Origin: Dallia pectoralis
Lineage: Eukaryota > Chordata > Actinopteri > Esociformes > Umbridae
Assembly: GCA_029465975.1 (NCBI GenBank)
Contig: CM055756.1
Location: forward strand, 7,875,805 to 7,939,804
Direction of reading: 5' to 3'
Length of the DNA: 64,000 nucleotides
Shown here: positions 57,930 through 64,000 of the stretch, in pieces
How the letters are laid out: every line of letters starts with the position of its first letter
How positions within the stretch are numbered: the stretch's first letter is position 1
Notes under the pieces: generated by a model
Database searches by the model: none
What the model saw: the letters and a program-made list of their open reading frames with translations, nothing else
What the model was told of the DNA's origin: nothing
Made by a program: the position numbers and the translations under genes

Positions 57930-59701
57930 GGGCAAGACTAGAAGGCACCAACACTGGCTTCGTTAAATTAACAAAAATGCTTGGGTGTGTGGTGCGTATT
58001 AAATTGCACTTTTTGGACCCAGAGTTCTGGTAAAAGGCCCATGCCAATCTTTTCTTCATTTTGCCAACTCACTTATAAGCCTTTACTTCAAACACCAGCA
58101 CACACTTTGTTTTGTTTACTAATCCATTAGGTTTTGCTCTCCGCTCAAGATTCAGCCACTTGAAATATTGAAGGAATTCGAAGAAAGCGGAAACAAAAAT
58201 AATTTAAATGTCAATGAACACCAAAGTTCGCATTCAGGTAAGGAGGCATACACTTGTTGATTTTCTTGCGCAGTTTACCTAGATTGCTTATGCGCTTGTG
58301 GCAGGAAGTCATTATGATAGACCGAACATTGGATGTACAGGATGTATTGATTGTATTATTGAGTGTGATATTTTGGATGAATATTTAATTGTGTTCATAA
58401 CTATTTTCCTTCCTTCTAGCAATCTCCTCCTGCATCCACGACCAACAAGACCTAAACCATGGGACACGTCTTCTTGTGAAGGGAATAAAAAATAATAATA
58501 ATTTAAGGTTTGTTTATTGTGACCTGTGAGTAGTTTTAGGTACTTGAGAGTATACTGTGGACATGGCAGTAAAGGTGGTCTTGACATTGTGGAAGATTGG
58601 GAAATAGGATGTGAGCAAAAAGGCACCAAAACACATTGGATTGGCTTATTTTAGATAGTGGAAACTCATATTTTACTCATCTGAATAATGTGTGATTCTC
58701 TTCCATAGGAAGTTGTGTAATTGCCACTTCCAGTAGGAGGTATTATGTATAAAACGTGATGCAGCTATTGTAATTGGTTCATCCAATTATGACGAGAATA
58801 CAATGTGAAATGTAATATGTAGAAGTATAACATTCACAGTGCATCTTTCACACTGAATAACGCATTACCCACAACAAACTAAATGAAACTACTACAGAAA
58901 TGAATATTAAAAACTGGCAACTCAATATAAAGTAATAATAACGTCATAGTTCGGTTCTCAGTTTCAGATGTCGTCCACAATCTCATTAGAGTGTGACTAA
59001 GAATTTAATCTTAGTAATATGAGCAGAGGGAGTAGTCAGGGAATGAGTACAAAGGAGTCTGGCATAGAAGAATTATTTGATTACTCGGAGTGGGGTCATG
59101 GATAAATACATTTAGAATGTTCTATGATTATGTCAAAATTAAAAACACCTCAAAAAAAGTTGGTCTAATGACTAAACTTTTTTTTACAAGACCATGTTGC
59201 ATTTGACGGTCTCAGCTCTATCCGTCCTGGACTGACCCGTTAGCGTTATTTCAGCTCCGCTTTCAAAATTGAAAAGGACTAAATGTAAGTTGAGGAATTT
59301 TTTGTCAGTCTGGTGTATTAATCTGAAGCATTCGGTCAGTAAAGAAAATTTGCTGCTTCTGAAACCTTGACGTTCTGTTCCAGAGACAGTTCACCCCAAA
59401 TCCTTCCAGGTCATTGCCATAAACGGTTGAGTGAAGGAAATGAATATAATTTATCAGGTAAGTGTGCTAATTCATAAAGGTATGTACACTGATTAAATCA
59501 TTCTTAAGCACTGTGCTCTCTTATCTCCATCTGTTTTCAGAGCACTTGGTAATATATGATTCACTGGATTCCACTCTCTGTCCTTGTGTGTATAGTGAGT
59601 AAATTGGGCTCAACTTACGATGGAATCACAATGTGACCCCTGTGGTGCCGCGGCAACACATGAATTAAGTAATACTGCCAAACGTGACAGCGGCAGGAAA
59701 A

Positions 59702-59747
<46 letters not shown>

Positions 59748-61555
59748 CTCGGATGGTATCATCGTGCCCTACATTACCGCGGCTGCTTTCCATAATCCAC
59801 TGAGACAGATTTTTCATTTTCACCTGGAAGGCTGCCAGCAAGCGAGTGTTTTTACACTGCTGATAACATTCCACGGATGGTCGGAGAAAACATCCACAAA
59901 TATATCCACACGGGCTCGTTCAGGGTTGAAGACAACGCGGACCCGTCTCACCTCTCCTGTGTGCTTGTTGTTGACAAGTGTGTGCGAAATGAAATAGAAC
60001 AATATTGTGTCATGAGTATGAAATCATATTCTGGTAGGTTATGAGTCTTGTAAAACATCAGGGACTAGTCAGTCTGATGCGTTTGAGTAATCTGTATTAT
60101 GCGCTGTGATTCCAACTAGGCATTATGAATAACTCTCAACCCGAGGCTACTGTTCTACTGAACATTGTCATGTTTATCCTCAAATGGGACCAGTGACGCA
60201 GGCCGTGCTAAACCTGTGATAATACGGCGTGAGCACAGTGCTTTGATGCCTACTCTTTCACGCTAGCTTTATTTATCACATTTAGCATAAATCATAGTAT
60301 GCTTACGTGTATTGCTTAGACTATGTTGATTGATGAACAGTGCTCATCTGATATCTCCTTCAGCTGAAAATGACCCCGTACTTAATGGTCATTTATTTTT
60401 TCAACGTGAAGCAATTTTAACTTAGCAATGACCGATTCTGAGTTTCCGTGTTTTAAGTTGAAATTTCAATTACACAAAATAGTAATATAACAGTTGTAAT
60501 TCAGTAATGTAAGTGAGTCGAACAGGTTTCGGAATACTTTTACAAGGCCCTGTATATCTTGCATATACGAATCCGTTAAATCAGATAACCTGTCTTTCAG
60601 ATCCAAGTCAAAATAAACATGTAGAGGGCTGTAGTACAGGCCTGGAAAAGCATCACCAAAGCAGAGACCTACTGTCTGGTAGAGGAAATACGTCCCAGAC
60701 ATCAGACATCATATAAAGTGTACGTAATAAAATAAAAAACTAAATTGCAAATTTGGAATCAGACGTGTTAGGACGTAGTCCTGTTGTCTGATATGGCAAC
60801 AAAGTTGTTTTTGGATGAAAAGTATTTTCTGTATATAATATTTTCTATATTGGCTGATTTGCCCCAGGTTTTACAACGTCCTTCAACTAATAATTGTCCC
60901 ACTTCACTGGAGACCACAGTAGCTCCTCAAGCAGACTCTGTCTCCTTTTGTATCCCAAAAGCTGCTGACCTTGCTGGCCAACGATAGACAGGCGAGGACC
61001 CTTTCTCAGAGCACCACCTGGATTGGAACCAAAACTGATAAAGAATCCCTTGTGCCAAATCCTGTATTGATCCCTAAACCCTTCAGATCCATATGGAGGG
61101 CTACACGGTCAAAATTGGATTTGCCACAAGGATTTGACTTGTGACGATAATATGACGATAACTCCACATTGCCTTCTGATAAACAGGGGGAAAATGTTAA
61201 TTGCTTGTGCATAATTTTATGTTTAAGGGGTGATTTAGAATTGGGTCTCTGAGTATTGATTTCTCCCGTTCCACTAGTCTGTCCTCCCCTTCATCGACCA
61301 AAGAGCAATGGATTTGTGCCATTGGTTTGTCAAATTCAATCTTCCTGATAATTGTTATATTGAGAGTTCGTTGCTAGGAGTTTCTATATGCAGACATTTT
61401 TTTGTCAAAACGAAGCTATTGATCTTCTTCTGTATAATTCCCCTTGAGATTTTCAGGATGTACAGTTGCAGACTGTAGGAATGGGGCATAATGCATCTAT
61501 TCATGGCTCTTAGAATTAAAGAAATAGATTGGGTGAAAGCTTCTCTGATTCAAGG
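57930..61555. other. Intergenic, nothing recognised
   Basis: AT-rich, with a GA microsatellite at 59,703-59,745. Small open frames only; no exon I can defend. Confidence 0.4.
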
Positions 61556-61599
61556 AGTTTACTTAAATATTAACCTACCTCAGAAGCAGGAATATTCTT

Positions 61600-61935
61600 A
61601 TGCGCTGGTTAAGCATGTAGAGTTAAAGTCGGAGGTTTGTGACAGTTCTGCTCTATAGGTTTGAGGTCAGGCCTTTTTGATGGCCACTCCAATGCCTTGA
61701 CTTTGTTGTCCTTAAGCCATTTTTCCACAACTTTAAAAGTATGCTTGGGGCCATTATAGATCTGGAAGACCCATTTGCGACCAAGCTTTGACTTCCTGAC
61801 TGAAGTATTGAAATGTTGCTTCAATAAATCCACGTAATCGCATACTCTCCTGATGCCATCTATTTTTTGAAGTGCACCAGTCCCTCCAAAGCAAAGCACC
61901 CCCAGAACATGATGCTGCCACCCCTGTGCAATTGG
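61600..61935 (-). mobile_element. Tc1-like transposase fragment
   Basis: A continuous - frame contains GTGALQKIDGIRR, SVRKSKLGRKWVFQIYNGPK and VVEKWLKDNKVKALEWPSKR followed by PDLKPIEQN. This is the central part of a Tc1 (DD34E) transposase. The catalytic Asp in the usual Q.DND/NDPKHT block is replaced (IYNGPKHT), so it could not be active even if complete. Confidence 0.85.
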
Positions 61936-61944
61936 GAACAACTA

Positions 61945-63556
61945 AAACCCATGCTTAGATGCATCCCTGCAGTCATACCACTGGGATCTACGGGCCGACA
62001 TAGAGATACTAAGAGGCCTCCCTATGGTCTGGTCCTGACACTTTTCATTGGCTACATAATGTAAACCACGTGCAAGGAACTCATCCAGCTCCTGAGAGAA
62101 TAAATAGGGAATTACTTGCTACTAACCCTAACACTAACATGCAGCGTCGCTATTCCATTATCATCCAGGAATAACGGGCCTCGGTCCTGTAAAATGGCCT
62201 CCCGTTGCTTGGCTGTTGTACAACCATGCAGAGCATGGACCCAATGACTCCCATGAGATGGAGGCCCATATCTTTATGGATCCCCATCATGTATAACAGT
62301 CAGCAGCAGACACGGGAGCCGGTTGAAGGCATCCTTCGGCTTTCAAGAAACATAAGCCCGGCAGAATGTGAGAAGTAGAGTGACAGATGACTCCGTTTCT
62401 TTTTTTCACCACTGCTCAGGGGTCCGGGTTTTGTGCTCTCAACATCAGGTATGCGCCTTTGTGCGTTGGCCTTGGATACAAGTCGTGCCTGAATGGCAGC
62501 CGGGCGATGTGTTCCATCTTTGTGAAGCACACAGCGTACACTCTCGTTCAGACTGGATCACAATGGTGCTGAAATAATTAGGTGGTAACTTTCGAGGCTG
62601 TGCTTTTGCTGTATTTAGCAACTATTAACAATTACTGTCGAGTGGCTGTCGGTCAGCTTTAACTTGCCACCACGGTTACATTTTGCCAATGCAATGTGCA
62701 GCATATGCTAACATGATCCACGGTTACATTTTGCCAATGCAATGTGCAGCATATGCTAACATGATTTTGTTAACACAGAATCATTTTGCAGTTTTTGTTA
62801 CTGATACACCTGCAATTTGGGCAACGGCGATTTTCATTCTGTTGCTTTGAAGTCAATTATCAATGTGGAATTGTGAGACTTCTATTACTGACACTGACAC
62901 ATATGTTCTGCTTATTGACAATAAACCTGATGTACCATCCCCAGCATTTGGAATTTTGAGTTAGGTACTTCAAAATAACAGTCCTTTTCCCCGTGGCGTT
63001 TTCTTGATTTCCTTCACCTCATGTAACTCTGCATGTCTTGGCATCATCAGGCCACACATTCAACGTCCCCGAGCGTATAGTGACATTGGCAAATTTATGG
63101 TGTCTGTAAATATTTTCGTGAGGAAATATTTACATAATTATTGAAATTGAAGTTATTCAGCTGACATTATAGTTATCCATATAGATTTAGTGTCCACTGG
63201 GGAGTGCATTCATCACCCTACCCACTGAGCTACACGACCCCATTACGTAGGCAACTCACAGAACACGAGATGTTCCCAACCTGCTGATGTAAGCCGCGCA
63301 CAGGCACTTATGGTGTGTACTCGAATACTTTGACTTAAACACAGATAAAATAAATACAAAACTTGGAATGCTGCTTTGAAAAAAAAAAGTTACGGATCCT
63401 TCACATCAACACTGTGAATTGTACGCATTTTTCTTAAAGGAACACGCAAATGAGTAACTGATTTGAAGCATGTCCATAAAAGATAACATAACAAACATAA
63501 TAACCAATCAAACTGACAATGTTGTCAATTGCTTATTCTGAATAATTAGGAATTGG

Positions 63557-63598
<42 letters not shown>

Positions 63599-64000
63599 TT
63601 CAGTGTTGTAATGGATAAACCATGATAATTACATATTAATTATTAATATTAAACACATGTCCATTTCTTTTGCAAATTGCAGGCAGTAGGCCTATGCATA
63701 TATAACAGTGAGAATTACATATAAGAATATATCAAAGATTGAAGATCTCAAATATATTCTCTCTGGCAGACCACCTGTAGTGACTATTGAAGAAATATTT
63801 TTCTGACAGTCGATCCTATTTCTGCAGCACTACCACCGGGGCAAAGATCTACCATTGAATTATTTTGTTTAAATAGAAATGATGTACTCTTTCAGAATGT
63901 ATGATCAAACAAGCCTGTTAAAATGTAACATTTATTTTTTATTAGGTGCAACGGAATATTCAACAGAGCTGCATGGAAATGCAGAGCACGAACAGTGGAT
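61945..64000. other. Intergenic, minor repeats
   Basis: A 48-bp exact tandem duplication lies at about 62,669-62,764 and a tRNA-like SINE head on - at about 63,190-63,240 (GTGTAGCTCAGTGGGTAGGG). A perfect AT microsatellite lies at 63,560-63,595. No gene found. Confidence 0.45.
63560..63595. repeat. AT microsatellite
   Basis: About 17 perfect TA units. Confidence 0.97.

Noticed and set aside
59620..59997. A 125-codon frame on + with an Arg/Glu run
   Set aside because: The run is the GA microsatellite, and the rest matches nothing I know.

Overview
The window is vertebrate nuclear DNA from a ray-finned (teleost) fish. Coding exons are short and separated by introns. The mobile elements are fish types: many decayed Tc1-like transposons, a full-length Rex3 (RTE clade) retrotransposon, tRNA-derived SINEs and a solo LTR. 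The Tc1 families resemble those I know from salmonids and pike, so a protacanthopterygian is my best guess; this is inference from memory.

Genes: two are recognisable and lie tail to tail. The last coding exon of bri3 (brain protein I3) is on the + strand at 996-1128, with a 3' UTR to about 2.82 kb. A complete baiap2l1 (IRTKS, an I-BAR plus SH3 membrane/actin adaptor) is on the - strand, with its ATG at 33,969 and stop at 5,855. I assembled it from 12 coding exons whose splice phases all agree. The sum is 1,551 nt (516 residues plus stop), close to the roughly 511 residues of the human protein. bri3 next to baiap2l1 is also the human arrangement. I found no protein-coding host gene from 34 to 64 kb.

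Layout: 1-2.8 kb holds a Tc1 fragment and the bri3 end. 4.9-34 kb is baiap2l1, with introns full of tandem repeats and transposon debris. 34-45 kb is intergenic, with Tc1 pieces, a 48-bp array grown from a transposase gene, a solo LTR and a LINE remnant. 45.4-50.0 kb is a 4.6-kb GT-rich minisatellite. 52.5-55.9 kb is Rex3 with an intact target-site duplication. 56-64 kb holds Tc1 fragments and no recognisable gene.

The unusual theme is tandem repetition, about 12 kb of the 64 kb. Two arrays inside baiap2l1 have multiplied real 5' splice sites: eight extra copies beside exon 9 and five beside exon 7. Another array sits against the exon 8 acceptor, and a roughly 370-nt pyrimidine array against the exon 11 acceptor. 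A 48-bp array was built from 16 in-frame codons of a Tc1 transposase. A 118-bp stretch of the 45-50 kb array is present, inverted and without mismatch, inside the Rex3 endonuclease region 6.3 kb away, which looks like a templated insertion.
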